Positions 1 through 9,307 of a stretch of 64,000 nt of DNA are shown in pieces (the first letter of the stretch is position 1; each line of letters starts with the position of its first letter). Origin of the DNA: Thalassospira povalilytica (lineage in GTDB: Bacteria > Pseudomonadota > Alphaproteobacteria > Rhodospirillales > Thalassospiraceae). The position numbers and the translations under genes are program-made. The stretch is from contig NZ_PGTS01000007.1 of assembly GCF_002844235.1 (NCBI RefSeq), positions 1 through 64,000 on the forward strand. Reading direction: 5' to 3'. The notes beneath the pieces were generated by a model, which was not told where the DNA came from, ran no database searches, and saw only the letters and a program-made list of their open reading frames with translations.

Positions 1-9
1 CATTAAATA

Positions 10-37
10 AGCTCGCCCTATAAGGGCGGGCTTTTTT
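10..37 (+). terminator. Rho-independent terminator
   Basis: A 10-bp stem (10-19 with 23-32, one G-U pair) has a 3-base loop and is followed by a run of six T. It should end rightward transcription entering from outside the window. Because the next 700 bases carry initiator-tRNA 3'-end fragments, the upstream unit may be a stable-RNA operon. That unit is not visible here, so this is inference. Confidence 0.85.
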
Positions 38-152
38 AATGTTCGATTGTCGGGTGCATATGGATTGGAACATCGCAAACAGGCCAATGCCTGTTTGCAT
101 AAGGTTCTTTGCGGAGGCCATAGGCCGGAGCTGAGCGAACAAAGTGAGCGCT

Positions 153-171
153 AATCCTGCCCCCGCAACCA
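153..171 (+). other. Initiator tRNA 3'-end-like fragment, copy 1
   Basis: AATCCTGCCCCCGCAACCA matches the T-arm 3' strand, acceptor 3' strand, discriminator A and encoded CCA of bacterial tRNA-fMet (the E. coli gene ends in CCCCCGCAACCA). There is no T-loop or anticodon arm upstream, so this is not a whole tRNA. The TGCGGAG at 110-116 could pair with the acceptor strand with one mismatch, giving a 62-nt tRNA-like shape. That fold is speculative. Confidence 0.6.
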
Positions 172-180
172 ATAAAAAGA

Positions 181-209
181 CCCTGTCACCTTCGGTGGCA
201 GGGTTTTTT
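181..209 (+). terminator. Terminator in repeat copy 1
   Basis: CCCTGTCACC (181-190) pairs with GGTGGCAGGG (194-203) around a TTC loop, followed by six T. An A-rich stretch precedes it, so it could work in both directions. Confidence 0.85.
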
Positions 210-453
210 ATTGCCCGCAGAGACAGTCTTTAAACCTGTAACCTTCCTTGGTTATGAGCCTGTGCTCATAACTTGAAGGCTGAAGCTGTTAAGAAATCGC
301 TCCAGTGGAGCGATTTTAAGCTGAAGGTCGAGGACGGCGACTGCCGTGCGCAGACTGCGCTAGGGCCTCTTCCTCGAATCTTAGCTGCTGCCTGTTTGCA
401 CAAGGTTCTTTGCGAAGGCCAAAGGCCGCAGCTGAGCGAACGTAGTGAGCGCT

Positions 454-472
454 AATCCTGCCCCCGCAACCA
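454..472 (+). other. Initiator tRNA 3'-end-like fragment, copy 2
   Basis: This is the same 19-base CCA-ending fragment as at 153-171, exactly 301 bases downstream and in the same context. The upstream bases that could form the 5' acceptor strand (TGCGAAG) have more mismatches than in copy 1, so this copy looks more decayed as a tRNA-like fold. Confidence 0.6.
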
Positions 473-481
473 ATAAAAAAA

Positions 482-509
482 CCTGTCACCTTCGGTGGCA
501 GGGTTTTTT
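482..509 (+). terminator. Terminator in repeat copy 2
   Basis: CCTGTCACC (482-490) pairs with GGTGGCAGG (494-502), loop TTC, then a T run. It is the second copy of the hairpin at 181-209, with the outermost pair lost. Confidence 0.85.
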
Positions 510-764
510 ATTGCCCGCAGAGACAGTCTTTAAACCTGTAACCTTCCTTGGTTATGAGCCTGTGCTCATAACTTGAAGGCTGAAGCTGTTAAGAAATCGC
601 TCCAGTGGAGCGATTTTAAGCGGAAGGTCGAGCACGGCGACAGCCGCGCGCAGACTGCGCTTTCGCCCCTTCCTCAAATCTATCCGATACCTGTTTGCAG
701 GTTCTTTGCGAAGGCAAGAGACAAGAGCAGTCAGAACCAAATCCCGTTGCCATCGCCGCTATCC

Positions 765-2726
765 CTACTTGTCAGAGCGCGTCAAAAACATCGGCCCGCC
801 CTTATGTCTTGGGAAGCCATAGCCATTGACCATCACAACGTCGATGGCATCCGGGCTGTTGGCGATGCCTTCGCTCAGGATCTTGTCGCCTTCATTGCGC
901 ATGGCCGAGAGGATGGTGTCGATGATTTCATCATGGGAAAAGTTGCGGCGTGTGATGCCCTTCTTTTCTGACTCGGCAATGACCAGCGCGTCGACTTCCG
1001 GGTCCGGCTGGGCTTTGCCGTTTTCGTCATAGCGATACCATCCAAGGCCGTTCTTTTTGCCAAAACGCCCCATTTCGCACAGGTAATCGCCCAGTGCCAC
1101 ATACCGTTCTGCCGGATCACGGAAGGGGGCAAGGCGTTTGCGCGTGGCCCAGGAAATTTCGAGACCGGCCATATCCTGCATGGCAAACAGGCCCATCGGG
1201 AAGCCGAATTCGACCATGGCAGCATCGATCTGATGGGGAAGGGCGCCGTCTTCGAGCATATATTCGCAATGCTTGCGATAGGCCGACATGATGCGATTGC
1301 CAATAAAGCCGTCACAGACCCCGCAAGGCACGGCAATTTTGCCAAGAGCACGGCCAAAGGCAAAGGCGGTCGTAAGGCTTTTGGCGTCGGCCTGTCTGGT
1401 GCGGACGATTTCAAGTAGCTTCATGATATGGGCAGGCGAGAAGAAATGAAGCCCGATCACACGCCCCGGATTAACGCATTTTGCCGCGATCTCGTTGATA
1501 TCAAGATAGGACGTATTGGATGCCAGAACCGCATCTGGTTTGCAATGAAGGGACAGTTTACCAAACACGTCATGCTTGACCGCCATATCTTCAAAGACGG
1601 CTTCAACCACCAGATCGGCCGAAGCCAGGGCGGCATAGTCCGTACTGGTTGAAAGGGCCGCCATCAACTGATCAAAGCGATCCTGAGTGATCAATCCGCG
1701 CTTGAGGCTTCCTGAAAGATGCTTTTCGACCGTGTTGCAGCCATTCGCACAGGCATCTTCATTGCGTTCAATGATCGTGACCTTAAAGCCCGCAAGCAAG
1801 GATGCGGTTGCAATGCCCGCCCCCATGATGCCGCCGCCAATCACGCCGACATCGGTAATAGGTGCGGGATCCACATCGGAAAGCTCGGGCAATTTGCCAA
1901 CCGAACGTTCGGCAAAGAAGATGTGACGAAGCGCCTTTGACTGATCGCTGTCGCGCAGCTCAACAAAAGTTTGGCGCTCATAGGCAAGACCGTCTTTGGC
2001 CCCCTTTTCAAGGCCGGTACGCAGGACGTCGATGGCTGCAAGCGGTGCAATCTGGCCGCGGGATTTTTTGCGGGCAGATGCGACGATGTCGTCCCATGCG
2101 GCACTGTCGGGCACATCGACCGGCGCACGATCAACAAGGGCGACAGGCATATCGCGATCAAGGATCGTCTGGGCAAAGTCCTTGGCGGCATCAAGCAGCG
2201 CGCCGTGGCAAATCGCATCGATCAGGCCAATTTCGTTGGCCTTGGTGCTTGAAACCGGCTTGCCGGACGTGATGATGTTAATGGCCTCTGTCACTGGGAC
2301 CAGACGGGGCAGGCGAACCGTGCCACCCGCACCGGGGATCAGGCCAAGATTGACTTCCGGAAGGCCTAGTTTGGCCGATTTGTCTGCAATCCGGTAATGA
2401 CATCCCAGCGTGGCTTCGAGCCCGCCGCCAAGAGCATGACCGTGAATGGCCGCAATAACCGGTTTGGTTGCTGCTTCGAGCCGTTTGATCACATCGGGAA
2501 GGATCGGGTCTTTGGGCGGTTGGCCAAATTCCGTTACATCGGCCCCGGCGATAAAGGTTTTGCCGCCACAGATCATGATCGCGATCCTGATGGCCGGATC
2601 ATGATCGATTTGATCAAGGGCATCAACGATGCTGACCCGCACCGGATGGCTGGTGGCGTTGATCGGCGGATTGTCGACCGTGATGATGCCAATATGGTCT
2701 TCACGGGTCAGGGTGACGGTGGTCAT
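765..2726 (-). CDS. FadB-like enoyl-CoA hydratase / 3-hydroxyacyl-CoA dehydrogenase fusion
   Basis: Bifunctional beta-oxidation protein of about 653 residues. The N-terminal crotonase domain (about 1-190) shows the oxyanion-hole segment KTFIAGADVTEFG and the GHALGGGLE and LPEVNLGLIPGAGGT motifs. The C-terminal NAD-binding domain begins at about 290 with VGVIGGGIMGAGIA and carries the catalytic-histidine segment GLHFFSPAHIMKLLE and the substrate segment ASNTSYLDINEIA. I chose the second ATG, 9 bases after GGAGG; an earlier ATG at 2735 abuts the ribosome site. The gene starts 2 bases after the formamidase-like gene ends, so the two are co-transcribed. Context suggests it hydrates and oxidises the ring-derived CoA ester made from 2-aminobenzoyl-CoA, or opens the ring. 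The exact substrate is inferred, not shown. Confidence 0.88.
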   Translation of the reverse strand: MTTVTLTREDHIGIITVDNPPINATSHPVRVSIVDALDQIDHDPAIRIAIMICGGKTFIAGADVTEFGQPPKDPILPDVIKRLEAATKPVIAAIHGHALGGGLEATLGCHYRIADKSAKLGLPEVNLGLIPGAGGTVRLPRLVPVTEAINIITSGKPVSSTKANEIGLIDAICHGALLDAAKDFAQTILDRDMPVALVDRAPVDVPDSAAWDDIVASARKKSRGQIAPLAAIDVLRTGLEKGAKDGLAYERQTFVELRDSDQSKALRHIFFAERSVGKLPELSDVDPAPITDVGVIGGGIMGAGIATASLLAGFKVTIIERNEDACANGCNTVEKHLSGSLKRGLITQDRFDQLMAALSTSTDYAALASADLVVEAVFEDMAVKHDVFGKLSLHCKPDAVLASNTSYLDINEIAAKCVNPGRVIGLHFFSPAHIMKLLEIVRTRQADAKSLTTAFAFGRALGKIAVPCGVCDGFIGNRIMSAYRKHCEYMLEDGALPHQIDAAMVEFGFPMGLFAMQDMAGLEISWATRKRLAPFRDPAERYVALGDYLCEMGRFGKKNGLGWYRYDENGKAQPDPEVDALVIAESEKKGITRRNFSHDEIIDTILSAMRNEGDKILSEGIANSPDAIDVVMVNGYGFPRHKGGPMFLTRSDK

Positions 2727-2727
2727 A

Positions 2728-3564
2728 TCAGTCATCCTCCCCGCTGATCGGTGTCAAAAGGCAGGCGGTCAGATCAGACTCGGGATCGGCAAGATCGGCA
2801 ATGACATCGAAATGATGCTTGTCGGGGGCATGAACCGAACGGGTCGATGCGCCAAGCCCGGTCCAGATATTGGCAAGCAGATCATTCTGGCGGACAAATT
2901 CCGGACGTTCATCGGCACCGACCCAGCAGGTGAGTGAGCAGGGCAGGGTTGGTTTGAGAAGGGCTGCACTTTCGGTTGCCGCTTCTTCTTCATCAAGGCC
3001 CAGAACATCATTCATCGACGTGTACAAAAGCGGTCGCAAATCATGCAGTCCGGAAATTGACACCGTGTTTTCAACCCGTGCCAGAACACCGGGTGCCAAG
3101 GGCGAGGTGTTTGAAACCATCCGGCTGACAAGATGTCCGCCCGCCGAATGCCCGGTCAGGTGAATGGGACCGGATATGCGGCCCGCAACATGATTGATTG
3201 CCGCGGCAACCTGTCGGGTGATCCGGGACAGGCGGGCATCGGGTGCGAGCGTATAGCTTGGCAGGCAAACAGCCCAACCCCTTGCGACCGCGCCATTGGC
3301 AAGATGCGACCAGCTTGATTTATCAAAGGCCTTCCAATAGCCGCCATGAACGAGAACGACCAGGCCCTTTGGGGCGCCGACAGGCAGGAACAGATCGTAT
3401 TTTTCGCGATCAGCAGAACCATAGGGAACATCAAGTTCGGCCCGGCCATCGGTAATCAGGGCATCGCGGAACCGGGAGGATTGTTCAGCCCACATGCCCG
3501 GAAAGGATCCGGCATCGGCAATATGGTCGCCATTGGCATAAGCATCATCCCAGTCGGTAATCAT
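2728..3564 (-). CDS. Kynurenine formamidase-like alpha/beta hydrolase
   Basis: An alpha/beta hydrolase of about 278 residues. It has the HGGYW oxyanion motif (about residue 73) and the nucleophile elbow GHSAGGH, both typical of the arylformamidase family that hydrolyses N-formylkynurenine to kynurenine plus formate. A C-terminal HHFDV segment may supply the catalytic histidine. It is not the unrelated KynB cyclase-type metalloenzyme. The start at 3564 has GGAAG upstream at good spacing; a longer reading to 3615 lacks this. It is the first gene of a two-gene leftward operon, divergent from the monooxygenase. kynA and kynU lie in the same locus with no other formamidase visible, which supports the assignment. 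Formate released here could feed the Fds formate dehydrogenase 22 kb away. Confidence 0.82.
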   Translation of the reverse strand: MITDWDDAYANGDHIADAGSFPGMWAEQSSRFRDALITDGRAELDVPYGSADREKYDLFLPVGAPKGLVVLVHGGYWKAFDKSSWSHLANGAVARGWAVCLPSYTLAPDARLSRITRQVAAAINHVAGRISGPIHLTGHSAGGHLVSRMVSNTSPLAPGVLARVENTVSISGLHDLRPLLYTSMNDVLGLDEEEAATESAALLKPTLPCSLTCWVGADERPEFVRQNDLLANIWTGLGASTRSVHAPDKHHFDVIADLADPESDLTACLLTPISGEDD

Positions 3565-3667
3565 GTGACTTCTTCCCTGATATTCGATGTGGTGGCGGTT
3601 CGGTCCCGCGGTCAAAGGCGGGCTTGCGCATTCTGGTTATAGGACAAATTCTAGGCAACTTCATAGA

Positions 3668-3700
3668 TATTTCAAACTTAAAATATTTGTGCTTGAAATA
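3668..3700. promoter_or_regulatory. Inverted repeat, candidate MarR operator
   Basis: TATTTCAA (3668-3675) and TTGAAATA (3693-3700) form a perfect 8-bp inverted repeat, centres 25 bp apart, in AT-rich DNA between the divergent formamidase and monooxygenase genes. A second small palindrome, GTTTC-CC-GAAAC, lies at 3729-3740. The MarR protein encoded at 6826-7326 is the obvious candidate ligand. Binding is inferred only. Confidence 0.55.
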
Positions 3701-3769
3701 AAACAGAACGAGGCGTACCGTTTTATCAGTTTCCCGAAACAACCAAACAAATCAGGAAGGGAAAAGCTG

Positions 3770-6064
3770 GTGAGAGTAGCTTGTCTGGGTGGCGGTCCTG
3801 CGGGACTTTATTTTGCAATCTCGATGAAATTGCGCGATCCCGCCAATGAGGTGGTGGTGATTGAACGCAACAAGCCCGATGACACATTCGGCTGGGGCGT
3901 GGTGCTGTCTGACGAGACGCTGGATAATTTGGCCGAAAATGATGCCAAAAGTGCCGAGGCCATTCGTGCCAACTTTTCCTATTGGGATGATGTTGCGGTT
4001 CAGTATCGCGGCGAAAAGACTGTTTCGACCGGTCATGGCTTCTGCGGTATTGGCCGCAAAAAGCTTTTGATCCTGCTTCAGCAACGTGCGCGTGAACTTG
4101 GTGTTGAATTGCGGTTCGAGACCGAGGCCGAAAGTGCGGCAAGCTATGCCAGGGAATTTGATCTTGTGGTTGCCAGCGACGGGTTGAATTCCAAAACCCG
4201 CAGCGAATTTGCCGATCAGTTCCAGCCCGATATCGATACCCGCAAATGCAAATTTGTCTGGCTGGGCACGCATCAGAAGTTCGACGATGCCTTTACCTTC
4301 ATCTTCGAACAGACCGACAAGGGGTGGGTCTGGGCGCACGCCTATCAGTTTGATGATGAAACCGCGACCTTCATTGTTGAATGCTCGCAGGAAACCTGGG
4401 ACGCATATGGCTTTGGCGAGATGTCCAAGGAAGAGTCGATTGCAACCTGCGAGGCGATTTTCAAGGATCATCTTGGTGGTCATGCCCTGATCAGCAATGC
4501 CCATCATATTCGTGGTTCGGCCTGGCTGAGTTTCCCGCGCGTTCTGTGCAAAAGCTGGTCCCATGAAAATATCGTCCTGATGGGCGATGCGGCGGCGACC
4601 GCGCATTTTTCGATTGGATCGGGAACCAAGCTTGCGCTTGAAAGTGCGATTGCGCTGGCCAATTACCTGCATTCCGAGCCTGATCTGAAATCGGCCTTTG
4701 GCAAGTATGAGGACGAACGCCGTCTTGAGGTACTGCGCCTGCAGTCAGCTGCGCGCAACTCGATGGAATGGTTCGAAGAGATCGAGCGTTACTTTGATTT
4801 TGACCCGGTTCAGTTCACCTATTCGCTGCTGACCAGATCACAACGTATCAGCCACGAAAACCTGCGCATGCGCGATGCCAAATGGCTGGAAAGTGCGGAA
4901 AGCTGGTTCCAGCGCAAGGCAGGATTGCCGGCATCCGAACCGGTCCGTCACCCGATGTTTGTGCCGTTCAAACTGCGCGATATGGAACTGAAAAACCGGA
5001 TCGTTGTTTCCCCGATGGCGCAATACAAGGCCGTTGATGGTTGTCCGACCGACTGGCATCTGATCCATTACGCCGAACGTGCCAAGGGTGGTGCGGGTCT
5101 GGTTTATACCGAAATGACCTGTGTCTCGGCCGATGGCCGGATCACGCCGGGCTGCCCGGGTGTTTATGATGATGCCCATGAAGCGGCCTGGAAACGGATC
5201 ACCGATTTCGTGCATGACGAAACGGATGCAAAAATCTGCATGCAGATCGGTCATTCCGGACGCAAGGGGTCAACCCAGCTGGGTTGGGAAGAAATGGATG
5301 CGCCGTTAAAAGACGGCAACTGGCCGCTTTTGTCGGCATCCGCCATTGCTTGGTCTGATCGCAATGCCGTTCCCAAGGCCATGACACGCGAAGATATGGA
5401 TATGGTCCGTGACCAGTTCGTTGCCGGGGCCAAAATGGCCGACCGCGCAGGATTTGACATGATCGAAGTCCATGCCGCGCACGGCTATCTTCTGTCATCC
5501 TTCATCAGCCCGGTCAGCAATACGCGCGATGATGAATATGGCGGATCGCTTGAAAACCGGATGCGTTACCCGCTTGAAGTCATCAATGCCGTGCGTGCAG
5601 CCTGGCCTGCCAACAAGCCGATGTCGGTGCGTATTTCGGCCAATGACTGGGTCGGGGATGCCGGGGTCACACCCGAAGAAGCGGTTGAGATTGCCCGCAT
5701 TCTTCAGGCCAATGATGTTGATATCTGTGACGTTTCTGCAGGTCAGACGACAAAGGATGCGCGCCCGGTTTATGGCCGCATGTTCCAGACGCCGTTTTCT
5801 GATCGTATCCGCAACGAAGCCAAAATGGCGACCATGGCGGTTGGCAATATTTACGAACCCGATCACGTCAATTCGATCCTGATGGCGGGGCGTGCGGATC
5901 TTGTCTGTCTGGCTCGTCCGCATCTGGCCGATCCGTACTGGACGCTGCATCAGGCAGCCCAGCTTGGCAATCGCACCGAAAACTGGCCGGCCCCTTATTA
6001 TGCCGGGCGTGATCAGATGTGGCGTCTTTCTGAGCGGGCCGATGTCATGACCGGAAAGGTGTAA
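3770..6064 (+). CDS. 2-aminobenzoyl-CoA monooxygenase/reductase (salicylyl-CoA 5-hydroxylase-like fusion)
   Basis: A two-domain flavoprotein of 764 residues. The N-terminal half is an FAD aromatic monooxygenase, with the dinucleotide motif [10 protein letters not shown] near residue 7 and the FAD pyrophosphate motif [17 protein letters not shown] near 268. From about residue 395 an old-yellow-enzyme domain follows ([26 protein letters not shown] near 567; EYGGSLENR). This fusion is characteristic of Azoarcus evansii 2-aminobenzoyl-CoA monooxygenase/reductase and of salicylyl-CoA 5-hydroxylase. It hydroxylates and then reduces the ring, so no ring-cleaving dioxygenase is needed. Start: GTG at 3770, preceded by AGGAAGGG; the upstream open frame has no ribosome site and runs through the promoter region. 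The neighbouring CoA ligase, kynU and kynA favour 2-aminobenzoyl-CoA over salicylyl-CoA. Confidence 0.9.
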   Translation: MRVACLGGGPAGLYFAISMKLRDPANEVVVIERNKPDDTFGWGVVLSDETLDNLAENDAKSAEAIRANFSYWDDVAVQYRGEKTVSTGHGFCGIGRKKLLILLQQRARELGVELRFETEAESAASYAREFDLVVASDGLNSKTRSEFADQFQPDIDTRKCKFVWLGTHQKFDDAFTFIFEQTDKGWVWAHAYQFDDETATFIVECSQETWDAYGFGEMSKEESIATCEAIFKDHLGGHALISNAHHIRGSAWLSFPRVLCKSWSHENIVLMGDAAATAHFSIGSGTKLALESAIALANYLHSEPDLKSAFGKYEDERRLEVLRLQSAARNSMEWFEEIERYFDFDPVQFTYSLLTRSQRISHENLRMRDAKWLESAESWFQRKAGLPASEPVRHPMFVPFKLRDMELKNRIVVSPMAQYKAVDGCPTDWHLIHYAERAKGGAGLVYTEMTCVSADGRITPGCPGVYDDAHEAAWKRITDFVHDETDAKICMQIGHSGRKGSTQLGWEEMDAPLKDGNWPLLSASAIAWSDRNAVPKAMTREDMDMVRDQFVAGAKMADRAGFDMIEVHAAHGYLLSSFISPVSNTRDDEYGGSLENRMRYPLEVINAVRAAWPANKPMSVRISANDWVGDAGVTPEEAVEIARILQANDVDICDVSAGQTTKDARPVYGRMFQTPFSDRIRNEAKMATMAVGNIYEPDHVNSILMAGRADLVCLARPHLADPYWTLHQAAQLGNRTENWPAPYYAGRDQMWRLSERADVMTGKV

Positions 6065-6070
6065 GTCGTG

Positions 6071-6829
6071 ATGGGTGATCTTGCCATTCAGTGTGCATTG
6101 ATAACCGGGGGCGGTTCAGGTGTCGGGGCGGTTATGGCCCGGATGCTGGCCGATGCCGGGGTCAAGGTTGCCGTTTCCGGCCGCCGGACCGATGTTCTGG
6201 CCGAGGTCGCCCAGCATGAAAACATCATGGCGATCGCAGCAGACGTTACCGATGAAACATCTGTGCGTGACATGTTCACCACCATGGTCGAAACCATGGG
6301 GGCGCCCGATCTGGTGATTGCCAATGCCGGTATGGCCGAAAGTGCCCCGGTCGGCAAAATGTCGGTCGATCTTTGGAAACGCACCATTGATGTCAATCTG
6401 ACCGGAACGTTTCTGACCTTCCGCGAAGGGCTTGCCGTGATGGACAAGGCCAAGCCGGGGCGACTGATTTCGATTGCCTCGACCGCGGGGCTTAAAGGTT
6501 ATGCCTATGTCACGGCCTATTGTGCGGCAAAGCATGGCGTTGTCGGCCTGATCAAGGGGATGGCCGTTGAGCTTGCCAGCAGCCCGATCACCGTCAATGC
6601 GGTTTGCCCGGGCTTTATGGAAACACCGATGCTTGAAAAGTCGGTGGCAAACATCGTTGCGAAAACCGGCATGACCCGTGATCAGGCTCGTGCAAGCCTT
6701 GCCAAAATCAATCCGCAGAACCGGTTCATTCAACCAGACGAGGTTGCTGAAACCGTGATGTGGCTGTGCAGCCCGAATGCGGGATCGATCACCGGCCAGA
6801 CGATTTCGGTGTCGGGAGGAGAAGCATGA
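6071..6829 (+). CDS. SDR-family oxidoreductase, aminobenzoyl-CoA locus
   Basis: Classical short-chain dehydrogenase of about 252 residues. It has the cofactor motif TGGGSGVG near residue 12, NAG in the VIANAGMAES segment, catalytic Ser in SIASTAG, and the Y-x3-K pair in YCAAKHG. The C-terminal SITGQTISVSGG is typical of FabG-like members. It begins 6 bases after the monooxygenase/reductase stop; an in-frame GTG at 6068 is an alternative start. By position it probably oxidises the hydroxyl left on the dearomatised ring (2-amino-5-hydroxycyclohexene-carboxyl-CoA type) or a later 3-hydroxyacyl-CoA. Substrate assignment is inference from context. Confidence 0.85.
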   Translation: MGDLAIQCALITGGGSGVGAVMARMLADAGVKVAVSGRRTDVLAEVAQHENIMAIAADVTDETSVRDMFTTMVETMGAPDLVIANAGMAESAPVGKMSVDLWKRTIDVNLTGTFLTFREGLAVMDKAKPGRLISIASTAGLKGYAYVTAYCAAKHGVVGLIKGMAVELASSPITVNAVCPGFMETPMLEKSVANIVAKTGMTRDQARASLAKINPQNRFIQPDEVAETVMWLCSPNAGSITGQTISVSGGEA

Positions 6830-7326
6830 ATATGAACAAATCCGAAAATGCCACCGGACCGGGCGGAAACGAAACGTCTGATATCTCCAAGGCGCGCCTG
6901 CGGGCCTGGCTGCAAATCCTGAAAGTGTCGCGCAAGATCGAAGGCGAACTGCGCGAAAAAATGCGGGTCGAGTTCGGATCGACCTTGCCCCGCTTTGATG
7001 TATTGGCCGCCCTTTATCGCGAACGCGATGGCATGCGCATGAGCGAACTTTCAAAATCGCTGATGGTTTCGAATGGCAATGTCACCGGCATCGTGGACCG
7101 GCTTGTGGCAGAGGGACTGGTGGTCCGCCTGCCGGTCGAAAATGACCGCCGGGCATCCATCGTGCGTTTGACCGAGGCAGGCGAAAAGGATTTCGCCGAA
7201 CGCGCACTGGTTCATGAAAGTTGGGTTTCCGATCTGTTTTCCGATCTGTCGTCATCGGATGCCGATGCCCTTATTCGTATTCTTCGCACCATCTCCCACC
7301 ATAACGAGGCGCCCCACCATGACTAG
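6826..7326 (+). CDS. MarR-family transcriptional regulator
   Basis: A winged-helix MarR protein of 166 residues. The recognition region [21 protein letters not shown] is followed by the wing segment [15 protein letters not shown], near residues 75-120. The start ATG overlaps the SDR stop (ATGA) and has GGGAGGA upstream. Family members in aromatic-CoA operons (BadR, CouR and similar) usually repress and respond to CoA thioesters. Its place inside the operon and the inverted repeat at 3668-3700 suggest autoregulation of the divergent promoter pair by an anthranilate-derived CoA ester. The effector is not visible from sequence. Confidence 0.9.
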   Translation: MNMNKSENATGPGGNETSDISKARLRAWLQILKVSRKIEGELREKMRVEFGSTLPRFDVLAALYRERDGMRMSELSKSLMVSNGNVTGIVDRLVAEGLVVRLPVENDRRASIVRLTEAGEKDFAERALVHESWVSDLFSDLSSSDADALIRILRTISHHNEAPHHD

Positions 7327-8131
7327 GATGGCAAACATCACACCGACCCATTTCAATTGGCGCATGGAAGGCGACGTTGCCGTCATTTCACTGGACCGGC
7401 CGGATCGTAAAAACCCGCTGACCTTTGAAAGCTATGCCGAGCTTCGCGATACGTTCCGCGATCTGGTCTATGCCGATGACGTCAAGGCCGTGGTGTTCGG
7501 ATCAAACGGTGGCAATTTCTGCTCTGGCGGGGATGTGCATGACATTATCGGTCCGCTGATCAAAAAGGACATGAAGGGCCTTCTGGAATTCACCCGCATG
7601 ACCGGTGATCTGGTCAAGGCGATCATTGGCTGTGGCAAGCCGGTGATTGCGGCTGTGGATGGCGTTTGTGTGGGTGCGGGGGCAATCATTGCCATGGCAT
7701 CCGACCTGCGTCTGGCAACCGCAGCATCCAAAACCGCCTTCCTGTTTACCCGTGTCGGTCTTGCCGGATGCGATATGGGCGCATGTGCGATCCTGCCGCG
7801 CATCATCGGTCAGGGCCGTGCCGCCGAACTTCTTTATACAGGTCGTTCGATGTCGGCCGAGGAAGGCGAACGGTGGGGGTTCTATAACCGTCTGGTCGAG
7901 GCCGATGTTCTCGAAGCAGAAGCCATCGCCCTTGCCACCCGTATTTCCCAGGGTCCGAATTTCGGTCACATGATGACCAAGACCATGCTGGCCCAGGAAT
8001 GGAACATGTCGATTGAACAGGCCATCGAGGCCGAAGCACAGGCGCAGGCGATCTGCATGCAGACCGAAGATTTCAACCGCGCTTACAAGGCCTTTGTTGC
8101 CAAGGAAAAACCGGTGTTTGAGGGCAATTGA
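7319..8131 (+). CDS. Enoyl-CoA hydratase family protein
   Basis: A single-domain crotonase of 270 residues, read from ATG 7319, which overlaps the marR stop and has GAGG upstream. A second ATG at 7328 lacks proper spacing. The oxyanion segment [15 protein letters not shown] and the second loop [19 protein letters not shown] are clear. The usual hydratase glutamates are not obvious in the second active-site region ([19 protein letters not shown]), so it may be a hydrolase or a ring-opening member rather than a simple hydratase. It probably acts on the cyclic oxo-CoA intermediate, in partnership with the adjacent acyl-CoA dehydrogenase. Confidence 0.85.
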   Translation: MTRMANITPTHFNWRMEGDVAVISLDRPDRKNPLTFESYAELRDTFRDLVYADDVKAVVFGSNGGNFCSGGDVHDIIGPLIKKDMKGLLEFTRMTGDLVKAIIGCGKPVIAAVDGVCVGAGAIIAMASDLRLATAASKTAFLFTRVGLAGCDMGACAILPRIIGQGRAAELLYTGRSMSAEEGERWGFYNRLVEADVLEAEAIALATRISQGPNFGHMMTKTMLAQEWNMSIEQAIEAEAQAQAICMQTEDFNRAYKAFVAKEKPVFEGN

Positions 8132-9285
8132 TGGCTGATACATCCTACCTTGACTGGCCGTTTTTCGAAGATCGCCACCGTGAACTGGCGACACGTCTTG
8201 ATGCATGGGCATCGGCCAACCTTGATGGCATTGATCATGGTGATGTCGATGCCGCGTGTCGGGATCTTGTGGGGCGTCTTGCCGGGGGCGAATGGCTTCG
8301 CCATGCCGCGATTGATGGTACTGATCCCAATTCGAAACTGGATGTCAGATCGCTGTGCCTGATCCGTGAGACACTGGCACGCTATGACGGTCTGGCCGAT
8401 TTCGCATTTGCAATGCAGGGCTTGGGGAGTGGCGCGATCTCCTTGTTTGGAACGGAAGCCCATCAGAGGGAGTGGCTTCCAAAAGTACGTTCCGGCAAGG
8501 GGATCGCTGCCTTTGCCCTGACCGAACCAAAGTCGGGATCTGACGTTGCCAATATCGCCCTGGATGCCCGGCGCGATGGCGATGACTTTGTTCTGAATGG
8601 CGAGAAAACCTGGATTTCCAATGGGGGCATTGCCGATTTCTATTGTGTCTTTGCGCGCACCGGCGAAGCACCCGGTGCAAAGGGGCTTTCAGCCTTTGTG
8701 ATCCCGGCCGGTATTCCCGGGTTTGAAATTGTCGAACGTCTGCACACCATTGCCCCGCATCCGCTTGCCCGACTGAAATTCACCGATTGCCGTATTCCGG
8801 CATCAAGCCTGATCGGCAAGGGCGGGGATGGCTTCAAGATCGCAATGTCGGTGCTTGATGTTTTCCGTTCGACCGTGGCGGCGGCGGCCCTTGGCTTTGC
8901 GCGCCGTGCCCTTGATGAAACCATCACGCGGGTTCAGGAACGCGAACTGTTTGGCGCACCGTTATTTGATCTTCAGATGGTGCAGGGACATGTCGCGGAC
9001 ATGGCACTTGATATCGATGCGTCGGCACTTCTGGTTTACCGGGCCGCGTGGCTGAAAGATAGTGGTGCCGCCCGGGTCAGCCGCGAAGCGGCGATGGCCA
9101 AACTTTATTCCACCGATCATGCACAAACCGTCATAGACAAGGCGGTGCAAATTCATGGCGGCGATGGTGTGCGCAGTGGCCACATCGTTGAATCGCTTTA
9201 CCGGGAAATTCGCGCCCTTCGCATTTATGAAGGCGCATCCGACGTCCAGAAAATAATCATCGCACGGCAAACGCTGGCGCAATAA
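8131..9285 (+). CDS. Acyl-CoA dehydrogenase
   Basis: An FAD-dependent acyl-CoA dehydrogenase of 384 residues. It has [17 protein letters not shown] (FAD/substrate), WISNGG, IHGGDGV, and the C-terminal [11 protein letters not shown], whose Glu matches the catalytic base of the medium-chain type. It starts in a TGATG overlap with the hydratase and has GAGGG 6 bases upstream. A shorter TTG reading at 8128 is unlikely. In this locus it should desaturate the alicyclic or ring-opened CoA ester formed from 2-aminobenzoyl-CoA. Electrons would pass to an ETF encoded elsewhere. Confidence 0.9.
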   Translation: MADTSYLDWPFFEDRHRELATRLDAWASANLDGIDHGDVDAACRDLVGRLAGGEWLRHAAIDGTDPNSKLDVRSLCLIRETLARYDGLADFAFAMQGLGSGAISLFGTEAHQREWLPKVRSGKGIAAFALTEPKSGSDVANIALDARRDGDDFVLNGEKTWISNGGIADFYCVFARTGEAPGAKGLSAFVIPAGIPGFEIVERLHTIAPHPLARLKFTDCRIPASSLIGKGGDGFKIAMSVLDVFRSTVAAAALGFARRALDETITRVQERELFGAPLFDLQMVQGHVADMALDIDASALLVYRAAWLKDSGAARVSREAAMAKLYSTDHAQTVIDKAVQIHGGDGVRSGHIVESLYREIRALRIYEGASDVQKIIIARQTLAQ

Positions 9286-9307
9286 TGGCTGTATCAGGGA
9301 CTTCACA

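Larger units (their letters stand above)
90..720. repeat. 300-bp tandem repeat, about 2.1 copies
   Basis: Copy 1 spans about 90-390, copy 2 about 391-690, and a third copy starts at 690 and decays after about 30 bases. Positions 211-300 and 511-600 are identical. The period is 299-301. Each full copy contains, in order: a CCTGTTTGCA start, a GGCC-rich hairpin, an initiator-tRNA-like 3' end, a T-tailed hairpin terminator, a GTTATGAG/CTCATAAC hairpin (251-272 and 551-572) with outer CCTTC/GAAGG arms, an AATCGCTCC/GGAGCGATT hairpin, and a GCGCAG/CTGCGC palindrome. Nothing in it looks protein-coding. The first of these copies may fold as RNA. I see no gene in 1-764. Confidence 0.85.

Noticed and set aside
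110-171. Whole tRNA gene ending in CCGCAACCA
   Set aside because: No anticodon arm or T-loop can be drawn; only the 3' end matches a tRNA.
273-971. Two open frames (273-455 and 573-971) starting with the same peptide MKAEAVKKSLQWSDFK
   Set aside because: They are the coding shadow of the 300-bp repeat. There is no ribosome site, the second runs antisense into the FadB-like gene, and the shared peptide spans a perfect hairpin.
3752-4672. 306-residue minus-strand open frame
   Set aside because: Antisense to the monooxygenase/reductase with no domain or ribosome site.
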